Shown here: piece by piece, positions 34,018 to 42,734 of the stretch
Numbering within the stretch: the first letter of the stretch is position 1
Layout: the number at the start of each line of letters is the position of its first letter
Assembly (NCBI GenBank): GCA_963760715.1
Contig: CAVXDY010000007.1
Coordinates: 186,001 to 250,000 of the forward strand
Direction of reading: 5' to 3'
Origin: CAVXDY01 sp963760715
GTDB taxonomy: Bacteria > Actinomycetota > Thermoleophilia > Miltoncostaeales > Miltoncostaeaceae
DNA: 64,000 nucleotides
Position numbers and translations under genes: made by a program
Notes under the pieces: model-generated
What the model was told of the DNA's origin: nothing
Databases searched by the model: none
The model's input: the letters and a program-made list of their open reading frames with translations, nothing else

Positions 34018-34618
34018 CGTCCCCGCCGGGTCTCAGCACCGGCAGCACGGCGCGGCCGGCCGCGGCCTCGAGCGCCAGCGCGGCGGCCGCGTAGAACGCG
34101 AGGCCCGCGAGGATCACCCCGACGGTGCCCGCGGCGTGCCTCCACGCCACGGAGCCGGTCAACTCGGCGACGCCGGTGAGCGCGAACCGCACCGCCGCGG
34201 TGGCCATGACGGCCGCCGGGACGAGCGCCTGCGAGGCGGCCACGGTCGCCGGGATCAGCAGCGCGGCGCCGGCCGTGACCAGGAAGAGGCCGAGGGCGTC
34301 GCTCGTGCGCCCCGGCGGCAGGTCCAGCGTCACCAGCGCCGTCGCGGCCCACGTCCCGGACAGGATCCCCATCCCTGTTCCGACGCCGACGTCCTGTGTC
34401 AGGAAGCCGAGGATCGACGCGAGGCCCTGAAGAGGGACCACGAAGGCGAGGATGATCAGGGCGACCCGGTCCCCCTCCGCCTGCTCGACCCACCCGAGCT
34501 GGAGGCCGGCCAACAGGAGCGTGCCCGCCGCCAGGGCGAGGAAGCCCAGCGGCAGCGGTGTGGCGATCGCCTGCCAGGCGGCCCCCTGTGCCGCGTGGTC
34601 ACGGTCGCGGACGTCCAT
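34010..34618 (-). CDS. Acetate-uptake transporter family protein (GPR1/FUN34/YaaH)
   Basis: A 202-residue protein with six hydrophobic helices. ATPLPLGFLALA near residue 20 resembles the NPxPLGL signature of the acetate/succinate permease family, and the spacing of helices fits. The ATG at 34618 is chosen because the upstream in-frame stretch is Cys/His/Arg-rich and unlike the family. Its position directly before an acetate kinase remnant supports an acetate-related role. Another family member is encoded at the right end of the window. Confidence 0.7.
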   Translation of the reverse strand: MDVRDRDHAAQGAAWQAIATPLPLGFLALAAGTLLLAGLQLGWVEQAEGDRVALIILAFVVPLQGLASILGFLTQDVGVGTGMGILSGTWAATALVTLDLPPGRTSDALGLFLVTAGAALLIPATVAASQALVPAAVMATAAVRFALTGVAELTGSVAWRHAAGTVGVILAGLAFYAAAALALEAAAGRAVLPVLRPGGDDA

Positions 34619-34749
34619 CCGTCGAGCGTAATCGACGACACATCGCAGGCCGTGGGCGAGACGTGGCCCGCTGAGGTTGTGCTCTCGCCCCGGTGTGCGG
34701 GAGGGTCGGGTCTCAGAGTGCCCGCAGCACGAGACATGGGGGTAGCGCG

Positions 34750-35046
34750 ATGTACGCACGAGTGGTCAGGTGGGAGGGCGGCACGGCGGAGGCCATCGAG
34801 GCCGCCTCGGCCGCGATCGCCGCCGAGTCCGCCTCCGGGCCGCCGGAGGGTGTCCCGGCCAAGGGCTTCCTCCTGCTGGTCGACCCCGACAAGGGCCGGA
34901 CCATGGCGGTCGCCCTGTTCGAGACGGAGGCCGACCGCGCGACGGGCGACGCGACCCTCAACGCGATGAGCCCGCCGGGCGAGGGGCTGGGAAAGCGCGC
35001 GGCCGTGGAGATGTACGACGTCGCGGTGGATCTCCGGGCCACATAG
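34750..35046 (+). CDS. Small dimeric alpha/beta-barrel-like protein
   Basis: A 98-residue soluble protein: MYARVVRWEGG, a helix, PAKGFLLLVDPDKGRTMAVALFETEADR, a second helix and AAVEMYDVAVDL. The strand-helix-strand-strand-helix-strand order fits the dimeric alpha/beta barrel (ABM-like) fold, whose members range from monooxygenases to structural proteins. No catalytic residue is diagnostic. A 10-bp hairpin follows. Confidence 0.65.
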   Translation: MYARVVRWEGGTAEAIEAASAAIAAESASGPPEGVPAKGFLLLVDPDKGRTMAVALFETEADRATGDATLNAMSPPGEGLGKRAAVEMYDVAVDLRAT

Positions 35047-35087
35047 CCCTCGAGAACTCGATTGGACCGCCGTCGGGAGCGGGGGGT

Positions 35088-35115
35088 AAGGTGATCCCGC
35101 TGCCCGGATCACCTT
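35088..35115 (+). terminator. 10-bp hairpin after the small alpha/beta protein
   Basis: AAGGTGATCC (35088-35097) and GGATCACCTT (35106-35115) pair perfectly with an 8-base loop, 42 bases after the stop. There is no T-run; it could also be a regulatory stem for the downstream STAS gene. Confidence 0.5.
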
Positions 35116-35216
35116 CGGTCTGAGCCGCGCCCATCCGCACCGCGAGGCACGGAAGCGTTCATGGCGGCGCCCGGAGGGACCGCGTCTCTGCCTCGTTCGT
35201 GACACGGAGACGTGAG

Positions 35217-35561
35217 ATGCCCCTCGATCGTGGCGCCCAGCCCTTCCAGGTGCGCACCGAGGAACGCGACGGTCACCTGGTGCTGGCCATGTCGGGAGAC
35301 CTGGCCCTCGAGACCGCCGCCGTCGTCATCGCGGCCCTCGATCGCGCCGGCGACGCGGTTCACCCCGACATCGTGCTGGACCTGCGCGCCCTGTCGTTCG
35401 TCGGCCCGGGCGCGCGCCGCGACCTCGTGACGGCGGAGGCCCTCGCAGGGGTCCGCGGCGCCGCGGCGGCCGCCGGCGACTCCCCGCGGGCCCGGCGCCG
35501 CCGGCGCCTTCCGGCGCGCTGCCGCTCCCCGCGAGGCTGGACGACCCCCGAGATCGTCTGA
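35217..35561 (+). CDS. STAS-domain protein (anti-sigma-factor-antagonist-like), atypical C-terminus
   Basis: A 114-residue protein. Residues about 10-75 follow the STAS fold: FQVRTEERDGHLVLAMSGDL, an Ala-rich helix, HPDIVLDLRALSFVGPGARR. The usual D-S-[ST]-G phospho-acceptor loop is replaced by SFVGPGA, with no Ser in the acceptor position, so regulation by a kinase is unlikely. The last 45 residues are Arg/Pro/Ala-rich and do not look like a STAS C-terminus, which suggests frame decay. ATG at 35217 follows GGAG at 7 bases. It converges on the carbonic anhydrase gene. Confidence 0.55.
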   Translation: MPLDRGAQPFQVRTEERDGHLVLAMSGDLALETAAVVIAALDRAGDAVHPDIVLDLRALSFVGPGARRDLVTAEALAGVRGAAAAAGDSPRARRRRRLPARCRSPRGWTTPEIV

Positions 35562-35569
35562 CGGTAACG

Positions 35570-36064
35570 CTAGGGGTGGACCTCCGTGAGCCGGCCGGTG
35601 TCGACGTCGTAGAGGAAGCCCCGGACACCGTCGCCGTGCGGGATGAAGGGGGAGGAGCGAACCCGCCGGATCGACTGGCGCAGGTTCTCCTCGCGGTGGG
35701 TGAACGACTCGATCGCGAAGGGCGGCGCCATCCCGCTGAGCTGCTGCAGCTCGGCGCGGAAGCTGTCGTCGGTGACCTTCTCCAGCCCGCAGTCGGTGTG
35801 GTGGATCACCAGCACCTCGCGGGTGCCGAGGCGGAGCTGGGAGAGCGCGAGCGACCGGATCACGTCGTCCGTGATCACGCCGCCCGCGTTGCGGATGACG
35901 TGCGCCTCGCCCAGCTCGAGGCCGAGGGCGGCGAAGACGTCCAGGCGCGAGTCCATGCAGGTGACGACCGCGAGCCGGCGCGCGGGGTTGACGTCGATGT
36001 GCCCGTGATCGCGGCGGCGCGCGAACTCGTGGTTGTTGAGGATCAGCTCGTCGATGACGCCCAT
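35570..36064 (-). CDS. Beta-class carbonic anhydrase
   Basis: A 164-residue zinc enzyme converting CO2 and water to bicarbonate. Zinc ligands and the catalytic dyad are visible as CMDSRLD near residue 36 (Cys, Asp, Arg) and HHTDCG near 87 (His, Cys), with RNAGG between. The short length and the C-terminal YDVDTGRLTEV strand match the small type common in actinobacteria. It is expressed toward the STAS gene and divergent from the decayed dioxygenase. Confidence 0.93.
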   Translation of the reverse strand: MGVIDELILNNHEFARRRDHGHIDVNPARRLAVVTCMDSRLDVFAALGLELGEAHVIRNAGGVITDDVIRSLALSQLRLGTREVLVIHHTDCGLEKVTDDSFRAELQQLSGMAPPFAIESFTHREENLRQSIRRVRSSPFIPHGDGVRGFLYDVDTGRLTEVHP

Positions 36065-36146
36065 GCGCCCGCGACTCTACGATCCCGCGCCGGCGATTGC
36101 CGTGACGGACGGCCGGGAAGGGGCCGGGCGTGGGCCGCGGCAACGC

Positions 36147-36164
36147 TCTCAGGAAGATCTCAGG
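36147..36164. promoter_or_regulatory. TCTCAGG direct repeats, 11-bp period
   Basis: TCTCAGG at 36147-36153 recurs exactly at 36158-36164. An 11-bp direct repeat fits one helical turn and is typical of OmpR-type response-regulator sites. It lies about 100 bases before the dioxygenase pseudogene and about 85 before the carbonic anhydrase start on the other strand. Confidence 0.4.
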
Positions 36165-36260
36165 GCGCTCTTCGAATGCCATCAGGCCCGGCGCCTATCG
36201 TGGCCGGGCCGGAGCGCAACGACCAGCCGCGGGGATCCGCGAGGTGAGCGAGGAGCCGAG

Positions 36261-36915
36261 ATGACACCGGAACGCACCCACGGCGTGCGCGAGGACGACG
36301 GTCACGACCACGACCGGGGGCTGTCCTTCGACGTGTCCACCCTGATGACCCGCCGCCGCGCCCTCCAGCTCCTGGCCATCGGCGGCCTGGCCACCGTCGT
36401 GGGCTGCGGCACGTCGTACGGCGACTCGGCGGCCACCACCGCGGGCTCATCCGCCTCGGGCTCCACCACCGCCGCGGCCGATACGACCGCCGGCACGACG
36501 GCCGAGATCCCCGAGGAGACCGGCGGGCCGTACCCCGCCGACGGCTCCAACGGCGTCAACGTGCTCACCGACAGCGGCATCGTCCGCAGCGACATCACCT
36601 CGAGCTTCGGCTCGGCCTCGGGCACGGCCGCCGGGGTGCCGCTGGCGATCGCCCTCACCGTCCTCGACGTCTCCGCCGGCGGGACGCCCCTGAAGGGCGC
36701 GGCCGTCTACCTGTGGCACTGCAGCCGGGACGGCGAGTACTCGCTCTACTCCCCGGCCATCGCGAACGAGAACTACCTGCGCGGGGTGCAGGAGTCGGAC
36801 GCCGGCGGCCGCGTGAGCTTCTCGAGCATCTAGCGACGGCTACTCGACCCAGCTCGGCACCGTCACCGGGTCGGTCGGCTCGGGCTTGACCGTCGCGCTC
36901 AACGTGGGTGTCTGA
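36261..36915 (+). pseudogene. Intradiol-type dioxygenase with an internal deletion
   Basis: The 5' part (36261-36833, 190 codons) has a twin-arginine-like lipoprotein start (TRRRALQLL, lipobox VVGC), a Ser/Thr/Ala linker and the intradiol-dioxygenase core up to the first iron-ligand Tyr region GEYSLY and GRVSF. It then meets TAG. Two bases later and one frame over, 26 codons (36835-36915) give DGYSTQLGTVTGSVGSGL to the family's normal C-terminus. About 60-80 codons between them, which should contain the PHIH-type histidine ligands, are missing. The gene cannot make an active enzyme as read. Confidence 0.75.
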
Positions 36916-36921
36916 GGAGAC

Positions 36922-37269
36922 CTACCTCGGGTCCATCCTCGCCGCGTAGGTCTGGACGGCGATCTTCCCGTCGCGGACCACGAAGGTGTTGACGCCGAGC
37001 GGGATGTCGAACGACGCGCACACCGCGTGCCAGGTGATGAAGGCGACCTCCCCCTCGACGTGCTCGGCGTCCATCGTGAACTCGTAGGTCCCCGGCGCGA
37101 AGAGGCCTCCGAAGAACGCCGTGAACGCCTCGCGCAGCGGCCCGAGGCCCCTGATCGTCCCGTCGGCCGTGATCAGCAGCGAGTCGTCGGTGTAGTCCTT
37201 CAGGATCTCGTTAACGTCGCCCGCGCCCAACGCGGCGAGGTGGTGGTGCAGGACGTCCTTGGTGGCCAT
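36922..37269 (-). CDS. SnoaL/NTF2-like (ketosteroid-isomerase fold) protein
   Basis: A 115-residue protein with an N-terminal helical pair (VLHHHLAALGAGDVNEILKDY) followed by DDSLLITADGTIRG and a series of strands ending in YAARMDPR. This matches the NTF2-like fold of SnoaL/DUF4440 proteins. The pocket residues do not indicate a substrate. It starts 2 bases after the stop of the upstream alpha/beta hydrolase gene and so is co-transcribed with it. Confidence 0.75.
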   Translation of the reverse strand: MATKDVLHHHLAALGAGDVNEILKDYTDDSLLITADGTIRGLGPLREAFTAFFGGLFAPGTYEFTMDAEHVEGEVAFITWHAVCASFDIPLGVNTFVVRDGKIAVQTYAARMDPR

Positions 37270-37271
37270 GC

Positions 37272-38171
37272 TCACGCTCCCAGTAGGTGCTCGGTGAACC
37301 AGCCCGCCGCCGCGCCGGAGGCATCGTCGAAGGCCGCCACGTAGGCGTCGAAGTGTCCCTCGGGCAGGATCACCAGCTTCTTCGGCTCGCGCGCCTGCTC
37401 GAAGGCCTCGATCGCGAGGTCGGACACGGTCAGGTGATCCTTGGCCGCCACCACCATGAGCAGCGGCGTGGGCGACACGTACTGGATGTAGGCCCCGGGC
37501 TCGTACTCCCAGAACATCTCCACGCTCCGGAGCGTCACCTCGTTGCGCCACGAGGGCGCACGCGTCGCGCCCGTCTCGGTGAACCAGGTGTAGGAGTCCG
37601 CGGTCGGCAGGGACGAGGGCGCCATGGGGTCCTCGTCCACCACCGGGATCATCGCCGGCGGCTGCCCCGCGTAGCGGTTGGCGCGATCCTCGTCGAACAT
37701 CGCGCCCACCGCGGCGATGAAGTCCGATCTCACGATGCGCCGGGCGTTGCGATGGCCGCTGATGAGGGGCACCTGGCACGCCACGCACTTCACCCGCCGG
37801 TCCATGGCCCCGACCACCAGCACGTGCCCGCCCGAGTAGCTGGAGCCCCAGATGCCGATGCGGTCGGCATCGACCTCGGGCAGCGTGCAGGCGTAGCTGA
37901 TCGCGTGGCGGTAGTCGCGGACCTGCTCCCAGGGGTCGATCTCCAGCCGGGGCTCGCCGTCGCTCGCGCCGAAGTTGCGGTTGTCGAAGACGATCGCCCC
38001 CAGGCCGGCGGCGGCGAACACCTCCGCGAACCGGTCGAGGTACATCTCCTTGACGGCGGAGAAGCCGTGGGCCATCACGATCGTCGGGACCGGCCCCGCC
38101 GCTCCGTCGGGGACGTAGTGCCAGCCCCTCAGAGTCACGCCCTCGGCATCGAACTCGATGTCGCTTCGCAC
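37272..38171 (-). CDS. Alpha/beta hydrolase (acetyl xylan esterase/dienelactone hydrolase-like)
   Basis: A 299-residue hydrolase. It has the oxyanion turn MAHGFSAVKEMY, the nucleophile elbow GSSYSGG near residue 111, an acid residue in the AAKDHLT stretch and the catalytic His in PEGHFDAY near residue 273. The length and the WHYVPDG start fit peptidase S15/DLH-like members found in actinobacteria. It forms a pair with the SnoaL-like gene. It lies 58 bases after hypF on the same strand, so read-through from the hydrogenase operon is possible. Confidence 0.8.
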   Translation of the reverse strand: MRSDIEFDAEGVTLRGWHYVPDGAAGPVPTIVMAHGFSAVKEMYLDRFAEVFAAAGLGAIVFDNRNFGASDGEPRLEIDPWEQVRDYRHAISYACTLPEVDADRIGIWGSSYSGGHVLVVGAMDRRVKCVACQVPLISGHRNARRIVRSDFIAAVGAMFDEDRANRYAGQPPAMIPVVDEDPMAPSSLPTADSYTWFTETGATRAPSWRNEVTLRSVEMFWEYEPGAYIQYVSPTPLLMVVAAKDHLTVSDLAIEAFEQAREPKKLVILPEGHFDAYVAAFDDASGAAAGWFTEHLLGA

Positions 38172-38228
38172 GTCGTCTCCTTCCCCGGGTGGGATCCGTC
38201 CTACCCGACGACCCTATGGTCGACGGCG

Positions 38229-40505
38229 TCACACGTGCACGACCTTTTCGCCGGAACCCACTACCATCGCCGCGACGGCCGCCTGCCCGTAGGAGATGCC
38301 GCCGTCGTTGGGCGGCAGGCGCTCCGGGATCAGCACGCGCAGGCCGGCGCGCTCCAGCCGGGCCGCCGTGACGGTCAGCAGCCGCCGGTTCTGGAAGACG
38401 CCGCCGCTGAGGACGACCAGGCCGGTGCCCGCGTCCTCCGCCGCCCGCTCGCAGGCCGCGGCCACCGCGGCCGCGAGGCCGTCGTGGACGCGCGCCGCCA
38501 CCACGCCCACCGCGACCCCCAGCGCCAGCTCCCGGACCGCGGCGAGGATCGCCTCGCGGGGGTCCAGGCCGTCCATGGGGTAGGCGCCGTGCGCGTCCGG
38601 GGCGCACGCGGCCTCCAGCTCGATCGCCGCCTGCCCCTCGTACGTCACCCGCGCGCGCAGGCCGCAGATGGCCGAGACGGCGTCGAGCAGGCGGCCCGCG
38701 CTGGTGGTGAGCGGCGAGCGCTCGGAGCCCGCCACCCGCGCCACCGCGCTCCAGGTCTCGGGGGCGACCCGGCCGGCGATGCCCGCGGGGATCGCCGGCT
38801 CGCGTTCCCCGCTCGCCTCGGCCAGCCAGGCGCACGCCATCCGCCAGGGCTCCCGGATGGCCGCCTCGCCGCCGGGCATGCGCACCGGCCGCAGGTGCGC
38901 GGCGCGCCGCGCGTCCCGCAGGCCCCCCACCAGGATCTCGCCGCCCCAGATCGTGCCGTCGGTGCCGTAGCCGGTGCCGTCGAGGATCGCCCCCACGGCG
39001 GGGCCCTGCTCGCCCCACTCGGCGAGGCAGGCCGCCAGATGGGCGTGGTGGTGTTGCACCGCGAGCGTCTCCACCCCCTCGCGCTCGAGGGCGTAGCCGG
39101 TGGAGAGGTAGCCCGGGTGGAGGTCGTGGGCGACCACCTCCGGCCTCACCGCGAAGAGGCGCTCCAGGTGGCCGGCCGACTCGCGGAAGGCGCGCAGCGT
39201 CTCCCAATCCTCGAGATCGCCGATGTGGTGGCCCACCCATGCGCGGCGCCCCTTGGCCACGCAGGCCGTGCTCTTGAGCTGCGCGCCGCAGGCCAGCAGC
39301 GGCCGCTCGGCCGGGACCGGGAGCGCCAGGCTCGCCGGCACCCAGCCGCGGGACCGCCGCATCAGGAGGGGCCGCCGCCCGGGGACCGCGCGCACGACCG
39401 AATCGTCGACGCGCGTATGGATGGGGCGGTCGTGCAGCAGCAGCAGGTCGGCGATCGACCCCAGGCGCTCCCGGGCGTCGTCATCGCGGTGCGCGATGGG
39501 CTCGTCGGAGAGGTTGCCGCTGGTCATCACCAGCGGGGCGCCGGCGTCCCCCAGGAGCAGATGGTGGAGCGGGGAGTAGGGGAGCATCACCCCGAGATCG
39601 GCCGAGCGCGGCGCCACCGACGGCGCGACCGCCACCGCGGCGCGCCGGCGCGCCAGCACGATCGGGCGCTCGCGCCCGGCCAGCAGCTCCTCCTCCCCGG
39701 GGCTCAGCCTGACGAGCAGCCGGGCCGCGGCGGCGTCGGGGACCATCACCGCGAAGGGCTTCTCCTCGCGGCGCTTGCGGCCGCGCAGCCGCGCGACGGC
39801 CTCCTCGTCGCCGGCCAGGCAGGCCAGGTGGAAGCCGCCGATGCCCTTCACGGCCACGATCCGGCCGCCGAGCAGGGCCGCCGCCGCCGCGGCCACGGGG
39901 TCACCGGGGACGGCGCCCCCGCCCGGGTCCACCAGGCGGGCCGACGGGCCGCAGGCCGGGCAGGCGATCGGCTCGGCGTGGAAGCGGCGGTCCGAGGGGT
40001 CCTCGTACTCGGCGCGGCAGAGGTCGCACATGGCGAAGCCCGCCATCGTCGTGCGGCCCCGGTCGTAGGGGACGCCGGTCACGATCGTGTACCGGGGGCC
40101 GCAGGCCGTGCAGTTGATGAACGGGTAGCGGTGCCGGCGGTCCGCCGGGTCGCGCAGCTCGGCCAGGCAGTCGGCGCAGGTGGCGACGTCGGGCGCGACG
40201 GCCGCGGAGGGCTCGCCGGCGCCGTCGCTCAGGAGGATCGCGAAACCCCGCTCGCCCATGGGGGCGAGCTCCTCGGGCACGAGGCGCTCGATGCTGGCGA
40301 GGGGCGGCGCCTCGGCCCGCAGGCGCTCCAGGAAGCGCTCCACCGCCGCGGGCGGCGCCTCCACCTCGAGCAGCACGCCGGCCGCGTCGTTCAGGACGAA
40401 CCCCGCGAGGCCGAGGTCGGTGGCGAGCCGGTGCACGTGCGGGCGGAACCCGACCCCCTGAACCACCCCCTCCACCCGGACGCGGACACGCCGGGGGTCC
40501 GTCAC
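38229..40505 (-). CDS. hypF: Carbamoyltransferase HypF (hydrogenase cyanide-ligand synthesis)
   Basis: A 758-residue HypF that makes carbamoyl adenylate from carbamoyl phosphate and passes it to HypE. In order: acylphosphatase domain (1-90, VQGVGFRPHVHRLA), two Cys4 zinc fingers (about 105-170, CADC...CTAC and CDLC...CPAC), a YrdC-like domain (about 190-370) and a Kae1-like domain (about 390-750) with HHHAH. Length is normal. The ATG overlaps the stop of the SIS gene. It is the last gene of the 15-gene hydrogenase operon. Confidence 0.96.
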   Translation of the reverse strand: MTDPRRVRVRVEGVVQGVGFRPHVHRLATDLGLAGFVLNDAAGVLLEVEAPPAAVERFLERLRAEAPPLASIERLVPEELAPMGERGFAILLSDGAGEPSAAVAPDVATCADCLAELRDPADRRHRYPFINCTACGPRYTIVTGVPYDRGRTTMAGFAMCDLCRAEYEDPSDRRFHAEPIACPACGPSARLVDPGGGAVPGDPVAAAAAALLGGRIVAVKGIGGFHLACLAGDEEAVARLRGRKRREEKPFAVMVPDAAAARLLVRLSPGEEELLAGRERPIVLARRRAAVAVAPSVAPRSADLGVMLPYSPLHHLLLGDAGAPLVMTSGNLSDEPIAHRDDDARERLGSIADLLLLHDRPIHTRVDDSVVRAVPGRRPLLMRRSRGWVPASLALPVPAERPLLACGAQLKSTACVAKGRRAWVGHHIGDLEDWETLRAFRESAGHLERLFAVRPEVVAHDLHPGYLSTGYALEREGVETLAVQHHHAHLAACLAEWGEQGPAVGAILDGTGYGTDGTIWGGEILVGGLRDARRAAHLRPVRMPGGEAAIREPWRMACAWLAEASGEREPAIPAGIAGRVAPETWSAVARVAGSERSPLTTSAGRLLDAVSAICGLRARVTYEGQAAIELEAACAPDAHGAYPMDGLDPREAILAAVRELALGVAVGVVAARVHDGLAAAVAAACERAAEDAGTGLVVLSGGVFQNRRLLTVTAARLERAGLRVLIPERLPPNDGGISYGQAAVAAMVVGSGEKVVHV

Positions 40506-41716
40506 GGCACCGCGTGCTCGACGAGCTCCCTCAGGACGTGCCAGGCGCTCCCCTGGGCCTCCTGGATCCGGGGGATGTGCTCCGAGCGGGTCACCACCAC
40601 GTGGTCGGCCAGCCCCTCGTGGGCCACCCGCCCCCCGTCATAGCCCACCATCGCCACCGTGAGCAGCCCGCGGCGGCGCGCCTCGGCGAGGGCCGCGATG
40701 ACGTTGCCCGAGTTGCCGCTCGTGGAGAGCGCGAGCACGGCGTCCCCGGGGCGGCCGTGGGCGATGACCTGGCGGGCGAAGATCGCCTCCACGCCCACGT
40801 CGTTGGCGATCGCGGTGATGATGGAGGGGTCCTCGGCCAGGTCGAGCGCGGGGCGGGCCGGCCAGCCCTGCGGGGACGCGCGCAGGTCGGCCACCGCATC
40901 CTGGGCGTCGGTCGCCGAGCCGCCGTTGCCCAGCGCCAGCAGCGCCCCGCCGCCCTCGAAGCACGCGCGCAGCCCGGCGGCGGCGGCCACCAGCTCGTCG
41001 CGGTTCTCGAGCAGCGTCTGAGCGCGCAGCGCGGCCACCTCCTCGGCCTTCATCAGCACCGAGGCGCGGACGTCCTCGACGACGGCCTCCAGGTCGTGCT
41101 GCTCCTCGGCCAGGAAGGGGTAGAGGAACGCGGACCCGCCGGAGTCGTGGGACGCCCGGGGCTCCCGGCCCTCCAGCAGGCCGCGGTGCTCGAAGAACAC
41201 GTGCACGAGCTCCCAGAGCACGTGGTAGAGCGTCTCGGCCAGCTCCTGGCGCACGAAGGGGTCGGCCTCCCGCGGGGTCAGCTCCCAGCGCGCGCCGGCG
41301 TCCCAGAGCGCGATCGTGAGGCAGCCGCGCTCGGTCGCCACGGCGAGCGCCGCCTCCGCGTCGGGGTCGCGGCGGTCCGTGCCGACCGCGATCACCACGT
41401 CCTCGGGCCGGGCGAGCCCGGCCAGCGCGCCGGCGGCCCCGGGGTCGGTGAGCGCGATCGCCGGCAGCGCGCGCTTGCCCACGATCACGGGGTGCACGAA
41501 CTCCACCGCCACGTGGCGGGCGTCCGAGCGCGCGCCGGGCGAGCCCCCCACGGCGATCAGCCGGCCGCCGCGGCCGAACCGCTCCGCCATGGCGTGGCAC
41601 AGGCGCGCGATGCGCCCCGCCTCGGCCCCGAAGAAGCGCTCGTTCGCCAGCGTGCGACTCTCCAGCAGGCCCTCCAGCCGGCGCCCGAGGGCCGCGGTGG
41701 GGGCCGAGGAGCTCAC
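40502..41716 (-). CDS. Double-SIS-domain protein of the hydrogenase operon
   Basis: A 404-residue cytoplasmic protein with two sugar-isomerase (SIS) domains. The first (about 1-200) has a degenerate RLIAVGGSPGARSD loop. The second (about 205-400) is GmhA-like: LLALGNGGSATDAQDAVADL and VLALSTSGNSGNVIAAL, the phosphosugar-binding loops. GTG at 41716 overlaps the hypB stop. From memory, SIS proteins recur between hypB and hypF in actinobacterial group 1h loci, but no role in maturation is established. Binding of a sugar phosphate is supported by the loops; isomerase activity and link to H2 uptake are open. Confidence 0.8.
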   Translation of the reverse strand: MSSSAPTAALGRRLEGLLESRTLANERFFGAEAGRIARLCHAMAERFGRGGRLIAVGGSPGARSDARHVAVEFVHPVIVGKRALPAIALTDPGAAGALAGLARPEDVVIAVGTDRRDPDAEAALAVATERGCLTIALWDAGARWELTPREADPFVRQELAETLYHVLWELVHVFFEHRGLLEGREPRASHDSGGSAFLYPFLAEEQHDLEAVVEDVRASVLMKAEEVAALRAQTLLENRDELVAAAAGLRACFEGGGALLALGNGGSATDAQDAVADLRASPQGWPARPALDLAEDPSIITAIANDVGVEAIFARQVIAHGRPGDAVLALSTSGNSGNVIAALAEARRRGLLTVAMVGYDGGRVAHEGLADHVVVTRSEHIPRIQEAQGSAWHVLRELVEHAVP

Positions 41717-42393
41717 GTCGCGACCCTCTCCCGGGCCGCCACCCCCACCAGCCAGTCGCGCAGCGCGTCGACGCCCTCGCCGGTGCGCGCGCTGGTCAGC
41801 AGCCGCGGAACGTCCGGGTTGACCGCGTCGATGTTCCCGAGCAGCAGGCCGAGGTCGACGTCGAGGTGCGGCAGCAGGTCGATCTTGTTGATGATCACCA
41901 GCTCGCAGGCGCGGAACATGAGCGGGTACTTCAGCGGCTTGTCCTCGCCCTCGGTGATCGAGCAGACCATCGCCCGGGCGTCCTCGCCCACCCGGAACTC
42001 GGCCGGGCACACCAGGTTGCCCACGTTCTCGATCACGAGCAGGTCGATCTCGTCCAGGGGCACCTCGGGCAGCGCCGAGCGCACCATGTTGGCGTCGAGA
42101 TGGCACTCGCCGCCGAACCCCTGATCCGTGTTGAGCTGGGTCACGGGCACGTGCAGCCGCGAGAGGCGGTCGGCGTCGAGGCTGCCGGCCACGTCGCCCT
42201 CGAGCACGCCCACCCGCACGCCCGGGAGCCCGGGGAGCGCGCGCTCCAGCAGGGTCGTCTTGCCCGCCCCGGGCGCGCTCATCAGGTTGACCACCGCCAC
42301 GCCGGCACGGTCGAAGTCGGCGCGGTTGGCCATCGCGATGGTGTCGTTGGCGTCGAGCGCGGACTCGACGACCCTCACCCGGGTGCGGTGCAC
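41713..42393 (-). CDS. hypB: Hydrogenase nickel-insertion GTPase HypB
   Basis: A 226-residue GTPase that delivers nickel to the large subunit with HypA. P-loop SAPGAGKTTLLE, VGVLEGDVAGSLDA, the GECHLDA metal-binding Cys-His and NKIDLL are present. It lacks the N-terminal CxxCGC motif and the His-rich stretch of other HypBs, so it is the plain type without a nickel store. I choose GTG at 42393 because GGAGG lies about 7-8 bases upstream; a GTG at 42378 overlapping the hypA stop (GTGA) is the alternative. The gene overlaps hypA by up to 19 bases. Confidence 0.93.
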   Translation of the reverse strand: MHRTRVRVVESALDANDTIAMANRADFDRAGVAVVNLMSAPGAGKTTLLERALPGLPGVRVGVLEGDVAGSLDADRLSRLHVPVTQLNTDQGFGGECHLDANMVRSALPEVPLDEIDLLVIENVGNLVCPAEFRVGEDARAMVCSITEGEDKPLKYPLMFRACELVIINKIDLLPHLDVDLGLLLGNIDAVNPDVPRLLTSARTGEGVDALRDWLVGVAARERVAT

Positions 42394-42734
42394 GGCTGCT
42401 CCTCCTCGACCTCGATGGACTCGACCTCGAGCTCCTCGCCCCTCACCGCCGCGACGTCGCCGCCCGCGCACTCCGGGCACCGGAACGGCGGCTCCCGGAT
42501 CTCCCACTCGTGCCCGCATCCGGTGCAGCGCAGGACCGCGGGGACGACCTCGATCTCGAGCCGTGCGCCCTCGCAGACGGACTCGCGCGCGACCATCCCG
42601 AAGCAGAACTCGAGCGAATCCGGGACCACCTGCCGGAGACGACCGACCCGGACGCGGACGCTCGTGACCGCTCTCCCGCCCGCGTGCCGCTCCACCGTCG
42701 CGACGATCGCGCCGGCGATCGAGAGCTCGTGCAT
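42375..42734 (-). CDS. hypA: Hydrogenase nickel chaperone HypA
   Basis: A 119-residue protein that hands nickel to HypB. MHELSIA supplies the nickel-binding N-terminus (Met1, His2), and the zinc site is CTGC and CPEC near residues 70-90. It follows the protease gene with a TGATG overlap. An acidic C-terminal tail (ELEVESIEVEEEQ) is longer than usual. Confidence 0.95.
   Translation of the reverse strand: MHELSIAGAIVATVERHAGGRAVTSVRVRVGRLRQVVPDSLEFCFGMVARESVCEGARLEIEVVPAVLRCTGCGHEWEIREPPFRCPECAGGDVAAVRGEELEVESIEVEEEQPCTAPG

Noticed and set aside
35421..35600. Frameshift in the STAS gene restoring a normal C-terminus
   Set aside because: A different frame gives a slightly better tail, but it runs on far into the carbonic anhydrase gene without a stop, so no simple correction is convincing.
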